Shown here: in pieces, positions 22,185-34,028 of the stretch | Numbering within the stretch: the stretch's first letter is position 1 | Layout: every line of letters starts with the position of its first letter | NCBI RefSeq assembly: GCF_027744825.2 | Contig: NW_026527056.1 | Coordinates: forward strand, 620,001 to 684,000 | Length of the DNA stretch: 64,000 bases | Source: Synchiropus splendidus | Lineage: Eukaryota; Chordata; Actinopteri; Syngnathiformes; Callionymidae | Direction of reading: 5' to 3' | Position numbers and translations under genes: made by a program | Notes under the pieces: model-generated | Databases searched by the model: none | The model's input: only the letters and a program-made list of their open reading frames with translations | Told to the model about the DNA's origin: nothing

Positions 22185-24064
22185 GTCTTTCTAGTAGTTG
22201 CACATCAAATCTAAACTGTCTGAAGTGTTTTTCAAAAGTTATCAACACTTTTATGTTTGGCGTTCCGAAACCCACCATATCTCAGGCTGAAAAGCGTTTT
22301 TACGCATTGTGCCATAACTTTTCAGGGAAGCTTCAGAACATGAAATTTTAACCTCCCACTATAGCAGAAAGGGTCTTTCTAGTAGTTGCACATCAAATCT
22401 AAACTGTCTGAAGTGTTTTTCCAAAGTTATTAACACTTTTATGTTTGGCGTTCCGAAACCCACCTTACCTCAGGCTGAAAAGCGTTTTTGTGCATTGTGC
22501 CATAACTTTTCAGGAAAGCTTCAGAACATGAAATTTTAACCTCCCACGATAGCAGAAAGGGTCTTTCTAGTAGTTGCACATCAAATCTAAACTGTCTGAA
22601 GTGTTTTTCCAAAGTTATCAACACTTTTATCTTTGTTGTTCCGAAACCTACCTTATCTCAGGCTGAAAAGCGTTTTTGTGCATTGTGCCATAACTTTTCA
22701 GGGAAGCTTCAGAACATGAAATTTTAACCTCCCACTATAGCAGAAAGGGTCTTTCTAGTAGTTGCACATCAAATCTAAGCTGTCTGAAGTGTTTTTCAAA
22801 AGTTATCAACACTTTTATGTTTGGCGTTCCGAAACCCACCTTATCTCAGGCTGAAAAGCGTTTTTGTGCATTGTGCCATAACTTTTCAGGAAAGCTTCAG
22901 AACATGAAATTTTAACCTCCCACTATAGCAGAAAGGGTCTTTCTAGTAGTTGCACATCAAATCTAAACTGTCTGAAGTGTTTTTCCAAAGTTATCAACAC
23001 TTTTATGTTTGGCGTTCCGAAACCCACCTTATCTCAGGCTGAAAAGCGTTTTTGTGCATTGTGCCATAACTTTTCAGGGAAGCTTCAGAACATGAAATTT
23101 TAACCTCCCACTATAGCAGAAAGGGTCTTTCTAGTAGTTGCACATCAAATCTAAGCTGTCTGAAGTGTTTTTCAAAAGTTATCAACACTTTTATGTTTGG
23201 CGTTCCGAAACCCACCTTATCTCAGGCTGAAAAGCGTTTTTGTGCATTGTGCCATAACTTTTCAGGAAAGCTTCAGAACATGAAATTTTAACCTCCCACT
23301 ATAGCAGAAAGGGTCTTTCTAGTAGTTGCACATCAAATCTAAACTGTCTGAAGTGTTTTTCAAAAGTTATCAACACTTTTATGTTTGGCGTTCCGAAACC
23401 CACCATATCTCAGGCTGAAAAGCGTTTTTACGCATTGTGCCATAACTTTTCAGGGAAGCTTCAGAACATGAAATTTTAACCTCCCACTATAGCAGAAAGG
23501 GTCTTTCTAGTAGTTGCACATCAAATCTAAACTGTCTGAAGTGTTTTTCCAAAGTTATTAACACTTTTATGTTTGGCGTTCCGAAACCCACCTTATCTCA
23601 GGCTGAAAAGCGTTTTTGTGCATTGTGCCATAACTTTTCAGGAAAGCTTCAGAACATGAAATTTTAACCTCCCACTATAGCAGAAAGGGTCTTTCTAGTA
23701 GTTGCACATCAAATCTAAACTGTCTGAAGTGTTTTTCCAAAGTTATCAACACTTTTATCTTTGGCGTTCCGAAACCTACCTTATCTCAGGCTGAAAAGCG
23801 TTTTTGTGCATTGTGCCATAACTTTTCAGGGAAGCTTCAGAACATGAAATTTTAACCTCCCACTATAGCAGAAAGGGTCTTTCTAGTAGTTGCACATCAA
23901 ATCTAAGCTGTCTGAAGTGTTTTTCAAAAGTTATCAACACTTTTATGTTTGGCGTTCCGAAACCCACCTTATCTCAGGCTGAAAAGCGTTTTTGTGCATT
24001 GTGCCATAACTTTTCAGGGAAGCTTCAGAACATGAAATTTTAACCTGCCACTATAGCAGAAAGG
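22185..24064. repeat. Hexamer HOR, 1.67 copies
   Basis: Copy 1 (22185-23312) is a B variant with A50 and ACCATATC, D with A143, an E variant with TTATCTTT and ACCTACC, then C-E-C. Copy 2 begins at 23313 with the same first three markers and ends after four units. Its fourth unit has G143 and CCTGCCAC, so it looks like a recombination junction. Related units lie at 12597-13160. Confidence 0.85.
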
Positions 24065-24252
24065 GTCTTTCTAGTAGTTGCACATCAAATCTAAACTGTC
24101 TGAAGTGTTTTTCCAAAGTTATTAACACTTTTATGTTTGGCGTTCCGAAACCCACCTTATCTCAGGCTGAAAAGCGTTTTTGTGCATTGTGCCATAACTT
24201 TTCAGGGAAGCTTCAGAACATGAAATTTTAACCTCCCACTATAGCAGAAAGG
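24065..24252. repeat. Single D unit
   Basis: A standard D unit lies between the hexamer and pentamer blocks. Confidence 0.75.
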
Positions 24253-26132
24253 GTCTTTCTAGTAGTTGCACATCAAATCTAAGCTGTCTGAAGTGTTTTT
24301 CAAAAGTTATCAACACTTTTATGATTGGCGTTCCGAAACCCACCTTATCTCAGGCTGAAAAGCGTTTTTGTGCATTGTGCCATAACTTTTCAGGAAAGCT
24401 TCAGAACATGAAATTTTAACCTCCCACTATAGCAGAAAGGGTCTTTCTAGTAGTTGCACATCAAATCTAAACTGTCTGAAGTGTTTTTCCAAAGTTATCA
24501 ACACTTTTATGTTTGGCGTTCCGAAACCCACCTTATCTCAGGCTGAAAAGCGTTTTTACGCATTGTGCCATAACTTTTCAGGGAAGCTTCAGAACATGAA
24601 ATTTTAACCTCCCACTATAGCAGAAAGGGTCTTTCTAGTAGGTGCACATCAAATCTAAGCTCTCTGAAGTGTTTTTCGAAAGTTATCAACACTTTTATGT
24701 TTGGCGTTCCGAAACCCACCTTATCTCAGGCTGAAAAGCGTTTTTGTGCATTGTGCCATAACTTTTCAGGGAAGCTTCAGAACATGAAATTTTAACCTGC
24801 CACTATAGCAGAAAGGGTCTTTCTAGTAGTTGCACATCAAATCTAAACTGTCTGAAGTGTTTTTCCAAAGTTATTAACACTTTTATGTTTGGCGTTCCGA
24901 AACCCACCTTATCTCAGGCTGAAATGCGTTTTTGTGCATTGTGCCATAACTTTTCAGGGAAGCTTCAGAACATGAAATTTTAACCTCCCACTATAGCAGA
25001 AAGGGTCTTTCTAGTAGTTGCACATCATATCTAAACTGTCTGAAGTGTTTTTCAAAAGTTATCAACACTTTTATGTTTGGCGTTCCGAAACCCACCTTAT
25101 CTCAGGCTGAAAAGCGTTTTTGTGCATTGTGCCATAACTTTTCAGGGAAGCTTCAGAACATGAAATTTTAACCTCCCACTATAGCAGAAAGGGTCTTTCT
25201 AGTAGTTGCACATCAAATCTAAGCTGTCTGAAGTGTTTTTCAAAAGTTATCGACACTTTTATGATTGGCGTTCCGAAACCCACCTTATCTCAGGCTGAAA
25301 AGCGTTTTTGTGCATTGTGCCATAACTTTTCAGGAAAGCTTCAGAACATGAAATTTTAACCTCCCACTATAGCAGAAAGGGTCTTTCTAGTAGTTGCACA
25401 TCAAATCTAAACTGTCTGAAGTGTATTTCCAAAGTTATCAACACTTTTATGTTTGGCGTTCCGAAACCCACCTTATCTCAGGCTGAAAAGCGTTTTTACG
25501 CATTGTGCCATAACTTTTCAGGGAAGCTTCAGAACATGAAATTTTAACCTCCCACTATAGCAGAAAGGGTCTTTCTAGTAGGTGCACATCAAATCTAAGC
25601 TCTCTGAAGTGTTTTTCGAAAGTTATCAACACTTTTATGTTTGGCGTTCCGAAACCCACCTTATCTCAGGCTGAAAAGCGTTTTTGTGCATTGTGCCATA
25701 ACTTTTCAGGGAAGCTTCAGAACATGAAATTTTAACCTGCCACTATAGCAGAAAGGGTCTTTCTAGTAGTTGCACATCAAATCTAAACTGTCTGAAGTGT
25801 TTTTCCAAAGTTATTAACACTTTTATGTTTGGCGTTCCGAAACCCACCTTATCTCAGGCTGAAAAGCGTTTTTGTGCATTGTGCCATAACTTTTCAGGGA
25901 AGCTTCAGAACATGAAATTTTAACCTCCCACTATAGCAGAAAGGGTCTTTCTAGTAGTTGCACATCAAATCTAAACTGTCTGAAGTGTTTTTCAAAAGTT
26001 ATCTACACTTTTATGTTTGGCGTTCCGAAACCCACCTTATCTCAGGCTGAAAAGCGTTTTTGTGCATTGTGCCATAACTTTTCAGGAAAGCTTCAGAACA
26101 TGAAATTTTAACCTCCCACTATAGCAGAAAGG
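24253..26132. repeat. Pentamer HOR C-B-A-D-E' x2
   Basis: Two 940-bp copies (24253 and 25193) both start with a C unit carrying ATGATTGG, include an A unit ending CCTGCCAC, and end with an E variant carrying A50. Private changes include GAAATGCG near 24924, CATCATATC near 25028, TATCGACAC near 25252, GTGTATTTCC near 25425 and TATCTACAC near 26004. This is the clearest tandem form of the array's core pentamer. Confidence 0.87.
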
Positions 26133-27072
26133 GTCTTTCTAGTAGTTGCACATCAAATCTAAACTGTCTGAAGTGTTTTTCCAAAGTTATCAACACTTTT
26201 ATGTTTGGCGTTCCGAAACCCACCTTATCTCAGGCTGAAAAGCGTTTTTGTGCATTGTGCCATAACTTTTCAGGGAAGCTTCAGAACATGAAATTTTAAC
26301 CTGCCACTATAGCAGAAAGGGTCTTTCTAGTAGTTGCACATCAAATCTAAACTGTCTGAAGTGTTTTTCCAAAGTTATTAACACTTTTATGTTTGGCGTT
26401 CCGAAACCCACCTTATCTCAGGCTGAAAAGCGTTTTTGTGCATTGTGCCATAACTTTTCAGGGAAGCTTCAGAACATGAAATTTTAACCTCCCACTATAG
26501 CAGAAAGGGTCTTTCTAGTAGTTGCACATCAAATCTAAACTGTCTGAAGTGTTTTTCCAAAGTTATCAACACTTTTATGTTTGGCGTTCCGAAACCCACC
26601 TTATCTCAGGCTGAAAAGCGTTTTTACGCATTGTGCCAATACTTTTCAGGGAAGCTTCAGAACATGAAATTTTAACCTCCCACTATAGCAGAAAGGGTCT
26701 TTCTAGTAGGTGCACATCAAATCTAAGCTGTCTGAAGTGTTTTTCGAAAGTTATCAACACTTTTATGTTTGGCGTTCCGAAACCCACCTTATCTCAGGCT
26801 GAAAAGCGTTTTTGTGCATTGTGCCATAACTTTTCAGGGAAGCTTCAGAACATGAAATTTTAACCTCCCACTATAGCAGAAAGGGTCTTTCTAGTAGTTG
26901 CACATCAAATCTAAGCTGTCTGAAGTGTTTTTCAAAAGTTATCAACACTTTTATGTTTGGCGTTCCGAAACCCACCTTATCTCAGGCTGAAAAGCGTTTT
27001 TGTGCATTGTGCCATAACTTTTCAGGAAAGCTTCAGAACATGAAATTTTAACCTCCCACTATAGCAGAAAGG
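26133..27072. repeat. Mixed units E-D-B-F-C
   Basis: The E unit ends CCTGCCAC. The B unit at 26509 has CCAATAC in place of CCATAAC at 26639-26640, the only candidate compensating indel I noticed. F and C follow, so the stretch leads into the octamer at 27073. Confidence 0.82.
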
Positions 27073-28576
27073 GTCTTTCTAGTAGTTGCACATCAAATCT
27101 AAACTGTCTGAAGTGTTTTTCCAAAGTTATCAACACTTTTATGTTTGGCGTTCCGAAACCCACCTTATCTCAGGCTGAAAAGCGTTTTTACGCATTGTGC
27201 CATAACTTTTCAGGGAAGCTTCAGAACATGAAATTTTAACCTCCCACTATAGCAGAAAGGGTCTTTCTAGTAGGTGCACATCAAATCTAAGCTGTCTGAA
27301 GTGTTTTTCGAAAGTTATTAACACTTTTGTGTTTGGCGTTCCGAAACCCACCTTATCTCAGGCTGAAAAGCGTTTTTGTGCATTGTGCCATAACTTTTCA
27401 GGGAAGCTTCAGAACATGAAATTTTAACCTCCCACTATAGCAGAAAGGGTCTTTCTAGTAGTTGCACATCAAATCTAAGCTGTCTGAAGTGTTTTTCAAA
27501 AGTTATCAACACTTTTATGTTTGGCGTTCCGAAACCCACCTTATCTCAGGCTGAAAAGCGTTTTTGTGCATTGTGCCATAACTTTTCAGGAAAGCTTCAG
27601 AACATGAAATTTTAACCTCCCACTATAGCAGAAAGGGTCTTTCTAGTAGTTGCACATCAAATCTAAACTGTCTGAAGTGTTTTTCCAAAGTTATCAACAC
27701 TTTTATGTTTGGCGTTCCGAAACCCACCTTATCTCAGGCTGAAAAGCGTTTTTACGCATTGTGCCATAACTTTTCAGGGAAGCTTCAGAACATGAAATTT
27801 TAACCTCCCACTATAGCAGAAAGGGTCTTTCTAGTAGGTGCACATCAAATCTAAGCTCTCTGAAGTGTTTTTCGAAAGTTATCAACACTTTTATGTTTGG
27901 CGTTCCGAAACCCACCTTATCTCAGGCTGAAAAGCGTTTTTGTGCATTGTGCCATAACTTTTCAGGGAAGCTTCAGAACATGAAATTTTAACTTCCCACT
28001 ATAGCAGAAAGGGTCTTTCTAGTAGTTGCACATCAAATCTAAACTGTCTGAAGTGTTTTTCCAAAGTTATTAACACTTTTATGTTTGGCGTTCCGAAACC
28101 CACCTTATCTCAGGCTGAAAAGCGTTTTTGTGCATTGTGCCATAACTTTTCAGGGAAGCTTCAGAACATGAAATTTTAACCTCCCACTATAGCAGAAAGG
28201 GTCTTTCTAGTAGTTGCACATCAAATCTAAACTGTCTGAAGTGTTTTTCCAAAGTTATCAACACTTTTATGTTTGGCGTTCCGAAACCCACCTTATCTCA
28301 GGCTGAAAAGCATTTTTGTGCATTGTGCCATAACTTTTCAGGGAAGATTCAGAACATGAAATTTTAACCTCCCACTATAGCAGAAAGGGTCTTTCTAGTA
28401 GTTGCACATCAAATCTAAGCTGTCTGAAGTGTTTTTCAAAAGTTATCAACACTTTTATGTTTGGCGTTCCGAAACCCACCTTATCTCAGGCTGAAAAGCG
28501 TTTTTGTGCATTGTGCCATAACTTTTCAGGAAAGCTTCAGAACATGAAATTTTAACCTCCCACTATAGCAGAAAGG
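27073..28576. repeat. Isolated copy of octamer B-F'-C-B-A-D-E-C
   Basis: It has the same unit order as the pair at 18801-21808, including F' with T59 and G69 at 27261. It lies 6768 bp (36 units) right of the copy at 20305. Its last three units are also the start of the tetramer pair at 28013, so the two HORs overlap. Confidence 0.84.
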
Positions 28577-29516
28577 GTCTTTCTAGTAGTTGCACATCAA
28601 ATCTAAGCTGTCTGAAGTGTTTTTCAAAAGTTATCAACACTTTTATGTTTGGCGTTCCGAAACCCACATTATCTCAGGCTGAAAAGCGTTTTTACGCATT
28701 GTGCCATAACTTTTCAGGGAAGCTTCAGAACATGAAATTTTAACCTCCAACTATAGCAGAAAGGGTCTTTCTAGTAGTTGCACATCAAATCTAAACTGTC
28801 TGAAGTGTTTTTCCAAAGTTATTAACACTTTTATGTTTGGCGTTCCGAAACCCACCTTATCTCAGGCTGAAAAGCGTTTTTGTGCATTGTGCCATAACTT
28901 TTCAGGGAAGCTTCAGAACATGAAATTTTAACCTCCCACTATAGCAGAAAGGGTCTTTCTAGTAGTTGCACATCAAATCTAAACTGTCTGAAGTGTTTTT
29001 CCAAAGTTATCAACACTTTTATGTTTGGCGTTCCGAAACCCACCTTATCTCAGGCTGAAAAGCATTTTTGTGCATTGTGCCATAACTTTTCAGGGAAGAT
29101 TCAGAACATGAAATTTTAACCTCCCACTATAGCAGAAAGGGTCTTTCTAGTAGTTGCACATCAAATCTAAGCTGTCTGAAGTGTTTTTCAAAAGTTATCA
29201 ACACTTTTATGTTTGGCGTTCCGAAACCCACCTTATCTCAGGCTGAAAAGCGTTTTTGTGCATTGTGCCATAACTTTTCAGGAAAGCTTCAGAACATGAA
29301 ATTTTAACCTCCCACTATAGCAGAAAGGGTCTTTCTAGTAGTTGCACATCAAATCTAAGCTGTCTGAAGTGTTTTTCAAAAGTTATCAACACTTTTATGT
29401 TTGGCGTTCCGAAACCCACATTATCTCAGGCTGAAAAGCGTTTTTACGCATTGTGCCATAACTTTTCAGGGAAGCTTCAGAACATGAAATTTTAACCTCC
29501 AACTATAGCAGAAAGG
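28013..29516. repeat. Tetramer HOR D-E-C-C/B x2
   Basis: Two 752-bp copies share rare markers: AGCATTTTTG and GGGAAGATTC in E, and CCCACATTA with AC at 118-119 and CTCCAAC in the fourth unit. The fourth unit is a C front joined to a B back. The unit at 29517-29704 repeats the back of that hybrid behind a B-like front, so exchange occurred inside the unit. Confidence 0.87.
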
Positions 29517-31772
29517 GTCTTTCTAGTAGTTGCACATCAAATCTAAACTGTCTGAAGTGTTTTTCCAAAGTTATCAACACTTTTATGTTTGGCGTTCCGA
29601 AACCCACATTATCTCAGGCTGAAAAGCGTTTTTACGCATTGTGCCATAACTTTTCAGGGAAGCTTCAGAACATGAAATTTTAACCTCCAACTATAGCAGA
29701 AAGGGTCTTTCTAGTAGTTGCACATCAAATCTAAACTGTCTGAAGTGTTTTTCCAAAGTTATTAACACTTTTATGTTTGGCGTTCCGAAACCCACCTTAT
29801 CTCAGGCTGAAAAGCGTTTTTGTGCATTGTGCCATAACTTTTCAGGGAAGCTTCAGAACATGAAATTTTAACCTCCCACTATAGCAGAAAGGGTCTTTCT
29901 AGTAGTTGCACATCAAATCTAAACTGTCTGAAGTGTTTTTCCAAAGTTATCAACACTTTTATGTTTGGCGTTCCGAAACCCACCTTATCTCAGGCTGAAA
30001 AGCGTTTTTGTGCATTGTGCCATAACTTTTCAGGGAAGCTTCAGAACATGAAATTTTAACCTCCCACTATAGCAGAAAGGGTCTTTCTAGTAGTTGCACA
30101 TCAAATCTAAGCTGTCTGAAGTGTTTTTCAAAAGTTATCAACACTTTTATGTTTGGCGTTCCGAAACCCACCTTATCTCAGGCTGAAAAGCGTTTTTGTG
30201 CATTGTGCCATAACTTTTCAGGAAAGCTTCAGAACATGAAATTTTAACCTCCCACTATAGCAGAAAGGGTCTTTCTAGTAGTTGCACATCAAATCTAAAC
30301 TGTCTGAAGTGTTGTTCCAAAGTTATCAACACTTTTATGTTTGGCGTTCCGAAACCCACCTTATCTCAGGCTGAAAAGCGTTTTTGTGCATTGTGCCATA
30401 ACTTTTCAGGGAAGCTTCAGAACATGAAATTTTAACCTCCCACTATAGCAGAAAGGGTCTTTCTAGTAGTTGCACATCAAATCTAAGCTGTCTGAAGTGT
30501 TTTTCAAAAGTTATCAACACTTTTATGTTTGGCGTTCCGAAACCCACCTTATCTCAGGCAGAAAAGCGTTTTTGTCCATTGTGCCATAACTTTTCAGGAA
30601 AGCTTCAGAACATGAAATTTTAACCTCCCACTATAGCAGAAAGGGTTTTTCTAGTAGTTGCACATCAAATCTAAACTGTCTGAAGTGTTTTTCCAAAGTT
30701 ATCAACACTTTTATGTTTGGCGTTCCGAAACCCACCTTATCTCAGGCTGAAAAGCGTTTTTACGCATTGTGCCATAACTTTTCAGGGAAGCTTCAGAACA
30801 TGAAATTTTAACCTCCCACTATAGCAGAAAGGGTCTTTCTAGTAGGTGCACATCAAATCTAAGCTCTCTGAAGTGTTTTTCGAAAGTTATCAACACTTTT
30901 ATGTTTGGCGTTCCGAAACCCACCTTATCTCAGGCTGAAAAGCGTTTTTGTGCATTGTGCCATAACTTTTCAGGGAAGCTTCAGAACATGAAATTTTAAC
31001 CTCCCACTATAGCAGAAAGGGTCTTTCTAGTAGTTGCACATCAAATCTAAACTGTCTGAAGTGTTTTTCCAAAGTTATCAACACTTTTATGTTTGGCGTT
31101 CCGAAACCCACCTTATCTCAGGCTGAAAAGCGTTTTTGTGCATTGTGCCATAGCTTTTCAGGGAAGCTTCAGAACATGAAATTTAAACCTCCCACTATAG
31201 CAGAAAGGGTCTTTCTAGTAGTTGCACATCAAATCTAAGCTGTCTGAAGTGTTTTTCAAAAGTTATCAACACTTTTATGTTTGGTGTTCCGAAACCCACC
31301 TTATCTCAGGCTGAAAAGCGTTTTTGTGCATTGTGCCATAACTTTTCAGGAAAGCTTCAGAACATGAAATTTTAACCTCCCACTATAGCAGAAAGGGTCT
31401 TTCTAGTAGTTGCACATCAAATCTAAACTGTCTGAAGTGTTTTTCCAAAGTTATCAACACTTTTATGTTTGGCGTTCCGAAACCCACCTTATCTCAGGCT
31501 GAAAAGCGTTTTTACGCATTGTGCCATAACTTTTCAGGGAAGCTTCAGAACATGAAATTTTAACCTCCCACTATAGCAGAAAGGGTCTTTCTAGTAGTTG
31601 CACATCAAATCTAAGCTGTCTGAAGTGTTTTTCAAAAGTTATCAACACTTTTATGTTTGGCGTTCCGAAACCCACCTTATCTCAGGCTGAAAAGCGTTTT
31701 TACGCATTGTGCCATAACTTTTCAGGGAAGCTTCAGAACATGAAATTTTAACCTCCCACTATAGCAGAAAGG
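29517..31772. repeat. Irregular stretch of 12 units
   Basis: Order is B variant (with CCCACATTA), D, E, C, E, C, B, A, E, C, B, C/B hybrid. Private changes include GTGTTGTTCC near 30315, CAGGCAG and TTTGTCCATT near 30559-30576, CATAGCTT near 31153, ATTTAAACC near 31185 and TTGGTGTTCC near 31285. The last unit (31585) joins G31/A50 to AC/G143. Confidence 0.82.
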
Positions 31773-34028
31773 GTCTTTCTAGTAGGTGCACATCAAATCT
31801 AAGCTCTCTGAAGTGTTTTTCGAAAGTTATCAACACTTTTATGTGTGGCGTTCCGAAACCCACCTTATCTCAGGCTGAAAAGCGTTTTTGTGCATTGTGC
31901 CATAACTTTTCAGGAAAGCTTCAGAACATGAAATTGTAACCTCCCACTATAGCAGAAAGGGTCTTTCTAGTAGTTGCACATCAAATCTAAACTGTCTGAA
32001 GTGTTTTTCCAAAGTTATCAACACTTTTATGTTTGGCGTTCCGAAACCCACCTTATCTCAGGCTGAAAAGCGTTTTTGTGCATTGTGCCATAACTTTTCA
32101 GGGAAGCTTCAGAACATGAAATTTTAACCTCCCACTATAGCAGAAAGGGTCTTTCTAGTAGTTGCACATCAAATCTAAGCTGTCTGAAGTGTTTTTCAAA
32201 AGTTATCAACACTTTTATGTTTGGCGTTCCGAAACCCACCTTATCTCAGGCTGAAAAGCGTTTTTGTGCATTGTGCCATAACTTTTCAGGGAAGCTTCAG
32301 AACATGAAATTTTAACCTCCCACTATAGCAGAAAGGGTCTTTCTAGTAGTTGCACATCAAATCTAAGCTGTCTGAAGTGTTTTTCAAAAGTTATCAACAC
32401 TTTTATGTTTGGCGTTCCGAAACCCACCTTATCTCAGGCTGAAAATCGTTTTTGTGCATTGTGCCATAACTTTTCAGGGAAGCTTCAGAACATGAAATTT
32501 TAACCTCCCACTATAGCAGAAAGGGTCTTTCTAGTAGTTGCACATCAAATCTAAGCTGTCTGAAGTGTTTTTCAAAAGTTATCAACACTTTTATGTTTGG
32601 CGTTCCGAAACCCACCTTATCTCAGGCTGAAAAGCGTTTTTGTGCATTGTGCCATAACTTTTCAGGAAAGCTTCAGAACATGAAATTTTAACCTCCCACT
32701 GTAGCAGAAAGGGTCTTTCTAGTAGTTGCACATCAAATCTAAACTGTCTGAAGTGTTTTTCCAAAGTTATCAACACGTTTATGTTTGGCGTTCCGAAACC
32801 CACCTTATCTCAGGCTGAAAAGCGTTTTTACGCATTGTGCCATAACTTTTCAGGGAAGCTTCAGAACATGAAATTTTAACCTCCCACTATAGCAGAAAGG
32901 GTCTTTCTAGTAGGTGCACATCAAATCTAAGCTCTCTGAAGTGTTTTTCGAAAGTTATCAACACTTTTATGTGTGGCGTTCCGAAACCCACCTTATCTCA
33001 GGCTGAAAAGCGTTTTTGTGCATTGTGCCATAACTTTTCAGGAAAGCTTCAGAACATGAAATTGTAACCTCCCACTATAGCAGAAAGGGTCTTTCTAGTA
33101 GTTGCACATCAAATCTAAACTGTCTGAAGTGTTTTTCCAAAGTTATCAACACTTTTATGTTTGGCGTTCCGAAACCCACCTTATCTCAGGCTGAAAAGCG
33201 TTTTTGTGCATTGTGCCATAACTTTTCAGGGAAGCTTCAGAACATGAAATTTTAACCTCCCACTATAGCAGAAAGGGTCTTTCTAGTAGTTGCACATCAA
33301 ATCTAAGCTGTCTGAAGTGTTTTTCAAAAGTTATCAACACTTTTATGTTTGGCGTTCCGAAACCCACCTTATCTCAGGCTGAAAAGCGTTTTTGTGCATT
33401 GTGCCATAACTTTTCAGGGAAGCTTCAGAACATGAAATTTTAACCTCCCACTATAGCAGAAAGGGTCTTTCTAGTAGTTGCACATCAAATTTAAGCTGTC
33501 TGAAGTGTTTTTCAAAAGTTATCAACACTTTTATGTTTGGCGTTCCGAAACCCACCTTATCTCAGGCTGAAAATCGTTTTTGTGCATTGTGCCATAACTT
33601 TTCAGGGAAGCTTCAGAACATGAAATTTTAACCTCCCACTATAGCAGAAAGGGTCTTTCTAGTAGTTGCACATCAAATCTAAGCTGTCTGAAGTGTTTTT
33701 CAAAAGTTATCAACACTTTTATGTTTGGCGTTCCGAAACCCACCTTATCTCAGGCAGAAAAGCGTTTTTGTGCATTGTGCCATAACTTTTCAGGAAAGCT
33801 TCAGAACATGAAATTTTAACCTCCCACTGTAGCAGAAAGGGTCTTTCTAGTAGTTGCACATCAAATCTAAACTGTCTGAAGTGTTTTTCCAAAGTTATCA
33901 ACACGTTTATGTTTGGCGTTCCGAAACCCACCTTATCTCAGGCTGAAAAGCGTTTTTACGCATTGTGCCATAACTTTTCAGGGAAGCTTCAGAACATGAA
34001 ATTTTAACCTCCCACTATAGCAGAAAGG
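31773..34028. repeat. Hexamer HOR A-E-Cg-Cg-C-B x2
   Basis: Two 1128-bp copies (31773 and 32901). Shared rare markers: ATGTGTGG and AAATTGTAAC in A, GAAAATCG in the fourth unit, CACTGTAGC ending the fifth, and CAACACGTTT in B. Private to copy 2 are AATTTAAGC near 33491 and CAGGCAG near 33755. Related copies lie at 48317 and 55085. Confidence 0.88.

Noticed and set aside
22439..22624. 61-codon minus-strand ORF
   Set aside because: It lies inside satellite. It exists because CCCACTATAG became CCCACGATAG, which removes a minus-strand TAG. There is no gene context, and the frame shifts every unit because 188 is not a multiple of 3.
26633..26863. 76-codon plus-strand ORF with GTG start
   Set aside because: It is open only because the change at 26639-26640 removes a TAA that closes this frame in other units. 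It is chance reading of satellite.
32591..32803. 70-codon minus-strand ORF, with a near copy at 33719-33931
   Set aside because: Both copies arise from CACTGTAGC replacing CACTATAGC, which removes a TAG, and are duplicated because the hexamer HOR is duplicated (1128 bp apart). Their similarity reflects satellite duplication, not protein conservation.
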